From NCBI GenBank assembly GCA_022340885.1, contig JAJDND010000066.1:47354-111353 (forward strand): 64,000 nt of DNA, written 5' to 3'. Shown here one piece after another: positions 1 to 8,083 of this stretch (position 1 is its first letter; each line of letters opens with the position of its first letter). The notes beneath the pieces were generated by a model. It was given only the letters and a program-made list of their open reading frames with translations. It was not told the DNA's origin and did no database searches. Made by a program: the position numbers and the translations under genes. Source of the DNA: Desulfobacterales bacterium (lineage in GTDB: Bacteria > Desulfobacterota > Desulfobacteria > Desulfobacterales > UBA11574).

Positions 1-299
<299 letters not shown>

Positions 300-1598
300 C
301 TAAATTGGAAGATTATTGTTTCTATGGTCAAAAACCCGTCTGATTTTTCTTTCGGTGCGCGGCAGGGATCCGTAATCCACAATTTCCACCTGACACCTCA
401 CCAGTATTTTATGTCGAATCTCCGCTATCACCTTTTCGGCCAGATGCACATCATTGTCCTGGCTTTCACCCGCTTCCCGTTCCACCTTGATGACCATCAT
501 GTCACGGCCGCTTTCACGCTGCTTGAGATGAATCTGAAATTCACTGCCGATGCCGTTGACGCGGCTTAGCACATGATCGATCTGGCTCGGGTAGATATTG
601 ACCGCCCGGTAGATAAACATATCGTCCGTGCGGCCGAGAATCCGGTCATGCAGGGGAAACGGCGCGCCGCAGGGACATGCTTGATCAATGATCCGGGTTA
701 CATCATGGGTTCGATAGCGGACAAGGGGGCTGCCCTCCTTGCACAAGGTCGTCACCACGAGTTCGCCCGACTCACCCTGAGTAACCGGTGTTAAGGAGAT
801 TGGATCGAGGATTTCAAAAATAAAATGATCGGCCCAATAATGGATGCCGTTATGCAGGATGCAATCCAGACCGGTTCCCGGACCATAAAGTTCAGTCAGT
901 CCGTAAATATCAAAAATATGCTCAACGCCCATCAGTTCTTTTATTCGACCTCTCATGGCATCGCTGTGGCGTTCCGCACCCAGGATGATCTTTTTAACCT
1001 TTATCTTGGGCAAAAGGTTTCGTTTATGTATTTCTTCGGCCATAAGAAGGGCCATGGAGGCCGTGGAACAAAAAACAGTGGTCTCCATGTCCACCAGCAT
1101 TTCACAATGCATCTCGGCATTGGCCGGGCCAAGGGGAATTGCCATGGCGCCGAATCTTTCACAACCGGCCTGAAATCCAACGCCTGCCGTCCACAGGCCG
1201 TATCCGACGGCGATCTGTACGCGATCATGGCGCGTCAGGCCGGCCATTTGATAGCATCGGGCAAAAAGGCTCGCCCAAACATCGATATCTTTTTGTGTGT
1301 AGCAAAGCACCTTGCGCTTTCCCGTCGTTCCGGAGGATGCGTGGATCCGAACGATATCCTTGTAAGCCACGGACCGCAAAGGAAACGGGTACTCCTGCAG
1401 CAGATCGTCTTTATCGACAAGGGGGAGATGCTGCAAATCGTTCAAAGATCGAACATCTTCAGGCCGGATGCCGGCTTCGTCGAATTTATTTCGGTAAAAT
1501 AACGAATGATCATAAACATGGCGGACCGTCCACTGAAGGCCCTTGAGTTGAATCTCTTTCAACTGTTCCTCATCCAGATCATAAGGAATAAACGGCAT
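300..1598 (-). CDS. paaK: Phenylacetate-CoA ligase family enzyme
   Basis: The 432-residue protein has the usual length of PaaK-type AMP-forming aryl-CoA ligases, which activate phenylacetate or related aryl acids with ATP and CoA. The phosphate-binding loop SSGTTGK is at residues 88-94. An adenylation motif IYGLTELYGPG lies mid-protein, and a C-terminal lid domain begins around GRTDDMF. An AGGAG ribosome-binding site sits 7-8 nt before the ATG. The gene follows iorA and iorB (53 bp after iorB). Indolepyruvate-type oxidoreductases produce aryl-acetyl-CoA from aryl-pyruvates, so this ligase may run either in acid activation or in reverse to conserve ATP; the direction is inference. The family call is firm, the exact aryl substrate is not. 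Confidence 0.9.
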   Translation of the reverse strand: MPFIPYDLDEEQLKEIQLKGLQWTVRHVYDHSLFYRNKFDEAGIRPEDVRSLNDLQHLPLVDKDDLLQEYPFPLRSVAYKDIVRIHASSGTTGKRKVLCYTQKDIDVWASLFARCYQMAGLTRHDRVQIAVGYGLWTAGVGFQAGCERFGAMAIPLGPANAEMHCEMLVDMETTVFCSTASMALLMAEEIHKRNLLPKIKVKKIILGAERHSDAMRGRIKELMGVEHIFDIYGLTELYGPGTGLDCILHNGIHYWADHFIFEILDPISLTPVTQGESGELVVTTLCKEGSPLVRYRTHDVTRIIDQACPCGAPFPLHDRILGRTDDMFIYRAVNIYPSQIDHVLSRVNGIGSEFQIHLKQRESGRDMMVIKVEREAGESQDNDVHLAEKVIAEIRHKILVRCQVEIVDYGSLPRTERKIRRVFDHRNNNLPI

Positions 1599-1650
1599 AG
1601 CACACTCCTAACTCGGATAAACCAAAATAAGTGAACAAAGTTATATTAAA

Positions 1651-2217
1651 TCATTTGAAACTCTTAAATCCGGCTTCAAGGGCCTTTACGGCATCATCCA
1701 GCATGGTCTTATTTTTTGCCATCCGGAGTTCCAAAACCGTTTCGACATCTTCCATCTGACAAAAAATGTGATTCTCCGTCTTAGCGGATGCGGCTGCAAG
1801 GGCAAAACCGAGAAGAATCAGGTTGACCGATTTGGGATTTTGGATCTGCTTTGCCAGTCTCTCGGCATCGACAATATATGCCGAAACATCGGCGTCTATC
1901 GTTACATCTTGGCTGCGGTTCACCACAGCCCATGCGCCAGGTTTCAAATAATACCCATGCTGGGCCAAACTGTTTGCTTTTAATGCCAGTAGTCCATCAG
2001 CATTTCCGGCCCGTATCAGCGGACTCGAAAAAGCGCCGACTTTAAGGTGCGACAAAACCGTTCCTCCCCGCTGGGCCATTCCGTGGGTTTCCGAAGTAAA
2101 GACGCGAAGTCCTTTCAAAATTGCCGCTTCAGCCAAAAGGCGCGTAACAAAAAGAACACCTTGGCCTCCCACGCCGCTGATGACGATCTGCTGACTAATG
2201 GAACGTTTACCCGGCAT
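1651..2217 (-). CDS. iorB: Indolepyruvate:ferredoxin oxidoreductase, beta subunit
   Basis: This 188-residue protein matches the gamma-type domain of 2-oxoacid:ferredoxin oxidoreductases. It has a glycine-rich start (VISGVGGQGVLFVTRLLAEA) and the family motif TSETHGMAQRGGTV near residue 45. It is the small partner of IorA, completing the enzyme that oxidatively decarboxylates aryl-pyruvates to aryl-acetyl-CoA with reduction of ferredoxin. Its start overlaps the iorA stop by 11 bp, so the two are almost certainly translated together. Confidence 0.93.
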   Translation of the reverse strand: MPGKRSISQQIVISGVGGQGVLFVTRLLAEAAILKGLRVFTSETHGMAQRGGTVLSHLKVGAFSSPLIRAGNADGLLALKANSLAQHGYYLKPGAWAVVNRSQDVTIDADVSAYIVDAERLAKQIQNPKSVNLILLGFALAAASAKTENHIFCQMEDVETVLELRMAKNKTMLDDAVKALEAGFKSFK

Positions 2218-4030
2218 CTTTGACTTCCTTTATCGATTTCTTGGGACAGACACTGATACATACCCCGCAACCACTGCACAGGACGGTATCGATACAAACC
2301 TGTTTTTCATTTTGGTTCAAATTCAGGGCCGGGCATTCGAAATGGTCGATGCAATATCCGCAGCCATCGCAGGTATCGGCGACTTCGACATTCATGGGTT
2401 CCCATCCCGGTTTTTCTTCTCTCAGCCGGTCGATGAGGCAGGGGCGCCGGGAGATCACCACCGCCGGTCCGTTTTCCCGGCTGTGTTGGATGGCATCTTT
2501 CAACAATGCCACAAATTCATTTAAATAATAGGGATCTCCAACTCGACAAAATCGAACCCCGCACCCTTTAACCAGCCCTTCGATATCCACGGGATTCAGC
2601 ATTTCTCCGCATGCGCCAATTCCCATGGCCGGTGTGGGTTGATTCCCGGTCATGGCGGTGGTGCGGTTATCCAGAATCACAAGGACAAACCTCACGTTTT
2701 GAACCACCGCATCGATGAGTGCAGGAACACCGGCATGAAAAAACGTTGAGTCGCCGATGGTGGCGACAATATCCGGCCGTTTTGTCTCATGTTTATAGGC
2801 ATGATAAAATCCCGCTGCCTGACTGACGGCAGCCCCCATGCAGAGCACCGTATCCACCGCGCCCAGATTCAAGCCTAGGGTGTAGCATCCGATATCGCTG
2901 GGATATATCCCCTTGGGTGCCGCCTTTTTAATGGCAAAGAAAGCAGCCCGATGGGGGCAACCCGCGCAAAGCGTCGGCCGAACACCGGGTTCTGCCGGCA
3001 CAGCGATGGCTTGCGTGTCGATTCCCGCAAATTCACCGATGATTTTTTGGATGGATTCCGGCAGAAGTTCTCCCACGCCAGGCACCGAACCGGTGAGCTT
3101 CCCTTTGACGCGATGCCGATCTGCTAGCTGCATCTCGATGATGCCGGTGGTTTCTTCGATGACCAGAATATCCGAATAGGTGTCGATCATGTGAAGGATA
3201 AAATCCCGGTGCAGCGGGAACGGTTGGAGCACCTGGTACATGGGGAGGATATCCCACAAGTTCAAACCCTTCAGAATTTCTTCGGCGTGAGACGCTGCCA
3301 CGCCGGATACGACCAGGGCTTTTGAAGACCGAGCCGCATCATTGAGTCGGACCGGCGCTGTCTCTTGATGCCTTGAAACAGCATCGAGTTTTTTCTCCAG
3401 TTCCCGGTGCAATTGAAAGCGGAACTTGGGCGTTGCAGCCCATCGTGCCGGATCCTTCTGAAATCCGGCGTCCCACTTGCCCGGCAAAACATCTCCCGGT
3501 TCGATATCCTGCCTGGCATGGCACACCCGGGTCGTGGGGCGCAGCATCACGGGGATTTCAAAGGCCTCGGAAAGCTCGAAAGCGGTTTTCACCATGTCTT
3601 TGGCCTGCCGGGGAGAATCCGGATCCAGAACCGGAATCCTTGCCATCATGGCCATGAGTCGGCTGTCCTGCTCGGTCTGTGAAGAATGGGGACCGGGGTC
3701 ATCGGCGCTGATAACGACAAACCCGCCTTTCACTCCCAGATACGCGGCGCTCATCAACGGATCCGACGCCACATTCAATCCCACCTGTTTCATGCTCACT
3801 GCCGTTCGAAGTCCGGCTGTGCTTGCCGTATAAGCGATTTCAAATGCAATCTTCTCGTTCACCGCCCACTGGATATGTCTTTGACCGGGTCCTTTTTTAT
3901 CGAGCGCGGCAAATGCCCCGAGAATCTCCGACGCCGGTGTTCCCGGGTAGGAAGTCGCCACGGTGCATCCGTTTTCCATCAGCCCGTTGGCGATGGCCTC
4001 ATTTCCCAGCATTAACTTTCGTTTGTACAA
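2207..4030 (-). CDS. iorA: Indolepyruvate:ferredoxin oxidoreductase, alpha subunit
   Basis: The 607-residue length is typical of IorA. The N-terminal pyrimidine-binding domain starts with GNEAIANGLMENGCTVATSY. The thiamine-diphosphate domain carries GDSTFFHAGVPALID and LDNRTTAMTGNQPTP. A C-terminal ferredoxin domain has CDGCGYCIDHFECP and CSGCGVCISVCP, enough for two [4Fe-4S] clusters; the first motif is slightly unusual in that its last cysteine is displaced. The cytosolic enzyme feeds aryl-acetyl-CoA and reduced ferredoxin into metabolism during aromatic amino-acid breakdown. It heads the operon iorA-iorB-paaK-TRAP receptor. Confidence 0.95.
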   Translation of the reverse strand: MYKRKLMLGNEAIANGLMENGCTVATSYPGTPASEILGAFAALDKKGPGQRHIQWAVNEKIAFEIAYTASTAGLRTAVSMKQVGLNVASDPLMSAAYLGVKGGFVVISADDPGPHSSQTEQDSRLMAMMARIPVLDPDSPRQAKDMVKTAFELSEAFEIPVMLRPTTRVCHARQDIEPGDVLPGKWDAGFQKDPARWAATPKFRFQLHRELEKKLDAVSRHQETAPVRLNDAARSSKALVVSGVAASHAEEILKGLNLWDILPMYQVLQPFPLHRDFILHMIDTYSDILVIEETTGIIEMQLADRHRVKGKLTGSVPGVGELLPESIQKIIGEFAGIDTQAIAVPAEPGVRPTLCAGCPHRAAFFAIKKAAPKGIYPSDIGCYTLGLNLGAVDTVLCMGAAVSQAAGFYHAYKHETKRPDIVATIGDSTFFHAGVPALIDAVVQNVRFVLVILDNRTTAMTGNQPTPAMGIGACGEMLNPVDIEGLVKGCGVRFCRVGDPYYLNEFVALLKDAIQHSRENGPAVVISRRPCLIDRLREEKPGWEPMNVEVADTCDGCGYCIDHFECPALNLNQNEKQVCIDTVLCSGCGVCISVCPKKSIKEVKDAG

Positions 4031-4556
4031 TGACTTTCTCCAGAATAAAATTCTAAGTTGAACGTCTTATATATTTGGAACGATCAACTTAGGAAAAACA
4101 GAAAAGCCAGCACCTTTGAAGAAGCGCCGGCTTATATTAAAAAAGCCATGAGCCTCTCCAACACTTACGCTGAAGCTTCTCACGGCCCTGAAATCAATGC
4201 GTTCTTTATCTCAAAGATGGTGAGCACGCTTCACGATTTTTGCCCCCACCAGCACCAAAGCTTTATTTTCATGATTGTTTCTATCTCAAAAGATTTTATG
4301 CAAATCCCAACAGTAAAGATATTTCCAATTATCCAAGGAATTTCAATTTGTCAAGCGCTTTCGCTATTTACATTCTTCAATCCGATCTGTATATCCACGT
4401 TTCCCACGATAAAACAAAATCCGAATTTCAAATGACAAAAATGATCCAAACCAGTACTTTGAAAATTAGATGTTTTTATCCTTTGAATTTTTGATCCAAA
4501 ATCGAGGGTTCTAGAAAGTACTAATTAGCTAAAAAGATTGACAATTAGGCAGCGAT
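4031..4556. other. Intergenic region between iorA and the DNA glycosylase gene
   Basis: This 526-bp divergent spacer is AT-rich in its second half. Open frames exist on both strands, but none has a ribosome-binding site, family motif or coding-like composition. The minus strand from about 4270 to 4090 reads ENKALVLVGAKIVKRAHHL, a stop, then further open frame; this could be a decayed gene end but I cannot name it. The promoters of the two divergent genes must lie here; I could not place them with confidence. Confidence 0.4.
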
Positions 4557-5126
4557 ATGAAAGTGTTAAATACAAAGATGCCCCCCCTTCCCCGCGACTT
4601 TTATAGCAGAAGCACGAAAACGGTGGCCCTTGAGCTGCTCGGTCAACATCTCGTACACCGGTTTGCGAATCGTGTGCGGATCGGCCGGATTGTCGAGGTG
4701 GAGGCATATCTTGGCCCCCATGATCCGGCCTCCCATTCCGCTAGAGGGAAAACCCCGCGAACCCGCCTGATGTTTGGCTCGCCCGGATACGCCTATGTGT
4801 ACCTGGTTTACGGCATGCACCACTGCATGAACGTGGTGACCGAACCAAAAGGGCATGGCGCCGCGGTACTGCTCCGGGCGCTCGAGCCGGTCTACGGCAT
4901 AGAAGGCCGTACTTGCGGGCCGGGGCTTCTTTGTCGGGCCATGGGGATCGATCGCCGGCTGAACGGCTGCGATCTCTGCGGAGAGAAGCTTTTTATTGCG
5001 GAAGCGGACAAGGAAACCTTCGACGTCATTCGGCGCCCCAGGGTCGGCGTCGATTATGCAGGAGAATGGGCCAAGCGGCCGCTTCGCTTTTACATCCGGG
5101 GCAATCCGCATATCTCCCGTCCGTAG
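4557..5126 (+). CDS. mpg: 3-methyladenine DNA glycosylase (AAG/MPG family)
   Basis: The 189-residue protein has the compact bacterial form of the AAG family, which excises alkylated and deaminated purines from DNA. It shows the N-terminal DFYSRSTKTVALELLG, the catalytic stretch GRIVEVEAYLGPHDPASHS, then TRLMFGSPGYAYVYLVYGMH and CMNVV, followed by the late glycine-rich motif CGPGLLCRAMGI. The catalytic glutamate is expected to be the one in VEVEAY. It stands alone on the plus strand with no obvious operon partner. The ATG at 4557 fits the family N-terminus, but I see no strong ribosome-binding site. Confidence 0.93.
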   Translation: MKVLNTKMPPLPRDFYSRSTKTVALELLGQHLVHRFANRVRIGRIVEVEAYLGPHDPASHSARGKTPRTRLMFGSPGYAYVYLVYGMHHCMNVVTEPKGHGAAVLLRALEPVYGIEGRTCGPGLLCRAMGIDRRLNGCDLCGEKLFIAEADKETFDVIRRPRVGVDYAGEWAKRPLRFYIRGNPHISRP

Positions 5127-5271
5127 ATTCAGTCGCCGCTTTCTATGCCGGATAAATGCTTCTTTTAACATGATTGTATAGGACGGACGATTACAAATGT
5201 GAATTAAACGTTTATTTTCTTTGGATAAAAGTATAAAGACAAGTCTATGACCAACATCAACCACTTACAAA

Positions 5272-5556
5272 ATGGTAACCTATCGTTATCTTCCAAAGCA
5301 AGGAAATGTCGATGATTTTAATCGGCAACGGGTGGGAACCATCCAGCAAGACGGACGCATTTTTATCAGTTCGACGCGCATCGACGGCAAACTGGTGCTT
5401 CGGACCGCCGTCCTGTGCTTTCGCACCCATTTGGATGACGTGAGTGAAGCGCTGGATGTTTTAAAACACACCGCCGAAAAGTTGGAAGCAGCCTGGCAAC
5501 AGAACGGCCCTGAACGGATCAAAAGCCATTTTATAATTGTTCCGCATATGGGATGA
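5272..5556 (+). pseudogene. C-terminal relic of a PLP-dependent (group II) decarboxylase
   Basis: This open frame of 94 codons reads like the last part of aromatic-L-amino-acid-decarboxylase-type PLP enzymes. The recognisable string is DGRIFISSTRIDGKLVLR followed by TAVLCFRTHLDDVSEALDVL, the family's closing strand-helix unit. Nothing of the PLP domain with its catalytic lysine is present: a stop codon (5248-5250) lies just upstream in frame, and the preceding 145 bp do not encode the missing part. I therefore call it a truncated remnant. A re-purposed small protein is possible but less likely. It ends 10 bp before the FAD oxidoreductase gene. Confidence 0.6.
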
Positions 5557-5566
5557 TTTTTAATTT

Positions 5567-6742
5567 ATGACTGAATTGCCGTCCAAAGCACAGATCGTCA
5601 TTATCGGCGGCGGCATAATCGGTGCCGCATGCGCCTATTATCTGACCCGCAAAGGGATCCGTGACGTCTTTGTTCTGGAGCAGGGGGAAATCGGAGCCCA
5701 GGGCGCCACATCCGTCTGCCTGGGAGGCCTGAGAACGCAATTTTCCACCCGGGTCAACATCCGTTTTTCTTTGATTTCCCGGGAAGTTTACAGACGGTTT
5801 AAAGATGAATTCGGCATTGATCCGGGATTCGACCCTTCGGGGTATTTGTTTCTGGCAACCACTCCCGGGCAGTGGAATGCTTTTATACATACGAAGCGGC
5901 TGATGGAAGAACTGGCGCTTCCAATTGATTTGCTCTCACCCCGTGAGACGGCGCATCACTGGCCGTTTATCCGGGTGGACGATCTAATGGGGGGATCCTA
6001 TACCGAAGACGACGGATTTTACAATCCCATGGATATCCTCGGGGCTTTTGTCAAAAAGGCCCGTCAGGGCGGCGCCGTTTTTATGGAAAAAGTTAGGGTC
6101 TCCGGCATCTTGACTTCAAAGCAGCAGATCGTCAAAGTCCAAACCGACACCGGAGAATCTATCCAACCCGGCATGGCAATCAACGCCGCCGGTCCCTGGG
6201 CCGGTCAGGTGGCAGCCATGGCCGGGCTCAAACTCCCCGTTGAACCGCTAAAGCGCCATCTCTTTTTTACGGATATCTTCGATGAAATTCCTAACGCCTT
6301 TCCCATGGTCATCGACATTGACTCCGGATGGTACCTTAAGCGTGAAGGCCGGGGCCTGATTCTGGGGGGACCCACCGGAGAAAAAACCTTCAGCCGCAAC
6401 GTGGATTTTGATGCCAATGAATGGACAGCCGCAAAATCTATACACAGGGTGCCGGCGCTGGAACGTGCACGGATGATCCGGGGATGGGTGGGGCATTATG
6501 AAATGACCCCGGACCACCACGCCGTCATCGGCGCATTCCCGGAACTTCGAAATTTTATTTGCGCTGCCGGTTTTTCCGGCCATGGGTTCCAGCACGCACC
6601 GGCTGCCGGTATGGCCGTTGCCGAGCTTATTTCAGAAGGTAAGGTTCACATAGAAGATATTTCCCTTTTAAGGCCAACCCGCTTCAGGGAAAACGATCTG
6701 ATCCATGAACCGATTACGGCGTTTCGGAATCGCAGCACTTAG
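5567..6742 (+). CDS. FAD-dependent oxidoreductase, D-amino-acid/sarcosine oxidase (DAO) family
   Basis: The 391-residue protein starts with a classic dinucleotide-binding motif, IVIIGGGIIGAACAYYLTRK, with the acidic end of the second strand in FVLEQGEIG. The family-specific SVCLGGLRTQF follows. Near the C-terminus AGFSGHGFQHAPAAGMAVAE is the usual flavin-contacting end of this family. Such enzymes oxidise secondary or primary amines, including sarcosine, glycine and proline. The substrate cannot be predicted here, and in an anaerobe the electron acceptor may be a dye-linked or ferredoxin partner rather than oxygen. An LH145-like repeat begins 8 bp after the stop codon. Confidence 0.85.
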   Translation: MTELPSKAQIVIIGGGIIGAACAYYLTRKGIRDVFVLEQGEIGAQGATSVCLGGLRTQFSTRVNIRFSLISREVYRRFKDEFGIDPGFDPSGYLFLATTPGQWNAFIHTKRLMEELALPIDLLSPRETAHHWPFIRVDDLMGGSYTEDDGFYNPMDILGAFVKKARQGGAVFMEKVRVSGILTSKQQIVKVQTDTGESIQPGMAINAAGPWAGQVAAMAGLKLPVEPLKRHLFFTDIFDEIPNAFPMVIDIDSGWYLKREGRGLILGGPTGEKTFSRNVDFDANEWTAAKSIHRVPALERARMIRGWVGHYEMTPDHHAVIGAFPELRNFICAAGFSGHGFQHAPAAGMAVAELISEGKVHIEDISLLRPTRFRENDLIHEPITAFRNRST

Positions 6743-6749
6743 AAATTAG

Positions 6750-6842
6750 TAGAAGTGGTTTCAAAACTTTCAATCGGGTTTAAGGTCAAGGCGGACTGAG
6801 ACGGTTAACCGCAGGAATATCGGGAATATTTCGAGGATTGAC
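6750..6842 (+). repeat. LH145 element, truncated copy A
   Basis: The sequence starts TAGAAGTGGTTTCA and continues with the shared internal strings AAGGTCAAGGCGGACTGA, AACCGCAGGAATATC and AATATTTCGAGGATTG. It is nearly identical to the left two-thirds of the copy at 50956-51103 (read on the minus strand). The right arm, which should return to a TAGAAGT-complement near 6895, is missing. The M28 peptidase gene begins instead. Confidence 0.75.
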
Positions 6843-6873
6843 CTTTAATAACGTTTCAATTAATATCGGCTCA

Positions 6874-7854
6874 ATGAATTGTTTTGGTATTTCGTTTTTT
6901 GTCTTCCTATTTTTTTCTATCCTATGTTCCGGCGGTATCGGCATGGCGGATATATCGATCATCGACATCCAAAAAATTGAAAAACGATTGAAAGACCATG
7001 TCGGAACCCTGACCCAGACCATCGGCGAGCGGAGCGTATTTCTACCCCATAACCTTGAAAAGACAAGAGCGTATATCGAAAATTTTTACCGGAATATCGA
7101 TCTTCCGGTGCGATGCGAATCTTATGCCTACGGAAATCTGACGGTTTCGAATATCGTGGCGCAAGTCTCTCTTTGCGACCGGCCTAAAAAACACTATATC
7201 GTGGGCGCTCACTATGACTCCGTCGCCGGAACCGTCGGCGCCGACGACAATGCCAGCGCCGTGGCCGTCCAGCTTGAGACCGCACGCCTTCTCACGATGC
7301 TGAAAGATCGCCATAAACTGGATCTTGCCGTGAAATTTGTCTCCTTTCCCCTCGAAGAGCCCCCTACTTTCGGCACCCGTTACATGGGCAGCAGCGTTTA
7401 TGCGTATAATGCCTGGAAATCAAACGAACAGATCGACGGCATGATCTGCCTGGAGATGGTGGGTTATACCTGCCATGATCCGGGATGCCAGGAATACCCG
7501 TTTCCGTTGATGTTTTTCGATTATCCCAAACAGGGAGATTACATCGGTATCGTGGGAAATTTTAAATCCAGGAATTTTGCGAGGGGTTTATCCAAAGCGT
7601 TTTCTATGAATCCGGATCTTCCTGTGATTAAACTGACGGTGCCTGCGGGAGGGTATCTGCTGCCTTCCATTGGGCTCAGCGACCATTCGTCATTCTGGCA
7701 CAGAGGATACAAAGCGGTCATGGTCACGGACACGGCCTTTTACCGGAATCCCCATTATCACCGGGCCTCGGACACCATGGAAAAGCTGGATTTCGGCTTT
7801 ATGGCCCAACTGGTAAAAAGCCTGCTGCTTTTTTTCCTCTCCCACCATCCGTAA
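6874..7854 (+). CDS. Secreted M28-family zinc aminopeptidase-like protein
   Basis: The protein of 326 residues begins with a hydrophobic signal sequence (FGISFFVFLFFSILCSG). M28 metal-site motifs follow: GAHYDS (residues 111-116), GADDNAS (122-128), an acidic pair in SFPLEEPP, LEMVGY, and a late SDHSSFWHRG with HYHRASDT. Together these supply the two-zinc ligand set of this family, so an active extracytoplasmic aminopeptidase or related amidohydrolase is likely. I chose the ATG at 6874 because the alternative TTG at 6838 lies inside a repeat relic and would place non-hydrophobic residues before the signal. No strong ribosome-binding site is visible for either start. Confidence 0.85.
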   Translation: MNCFGISFFVFLFFSILCSGGIGMADISIIDIQKIEKRLKDHVGTLTQTIGERSVFLPHNLEKTRAYIENFYRNIDLPVRCESYAYGNLTVSNIVAQVSLCDRPKKHYIVGAHYDSVAGTVGADDNASAVAVQLETARLLTMLKDRHKLDLAVKFVSFPLEEPPTFGTRYMGSSVYAYNAWKSNEQIDGMICLEMVGYTCHDPGCQEYPFPLMFFDYPKQGDYIGIVGNFKSRNFARGLSKAFSMNPDLPVIKLTVPAGGYLLPSIGLSDHSSFWHRGYKAVMVTDTAFYRNPHYHRASDTMEKLDFGFMAQLVKSLLLFFLSHHP

Positions 7855-8083
7855 AAGACACAACCCCCGCAACATCTGCAGATGTCATGGCATGCCACGC
7901 GTTTGCTTTTTCCCGAGGCTCCGTTAGGGTCACCGATTTTTCACAATCAACGGTGTTTCTCACATGGAAAGGATGATTTCTGAAGCCGTTTCTCTTAACA
8001 CCCTTATTTTTACGGGCTTTGATAAGTATTTAAAAATGATCAATTTGTAAAATTTACATCTGACATAAAAAATTCACACGGGT

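Noticed and set aside
825..1502. Open frame of 225 codons on the plus strand
   Set aside because: It lies opposite paaK, has no ribosome-binding site or domain motif, and is explained by the composition of the real gene.
4058..4435. Open frame of 125 codons between iorA and the glycosylase gene
   Set aside because: No ribosome-binding site, no motif and AT-driven composition. A decayed gene on the opposite strand is possible but could not be named.
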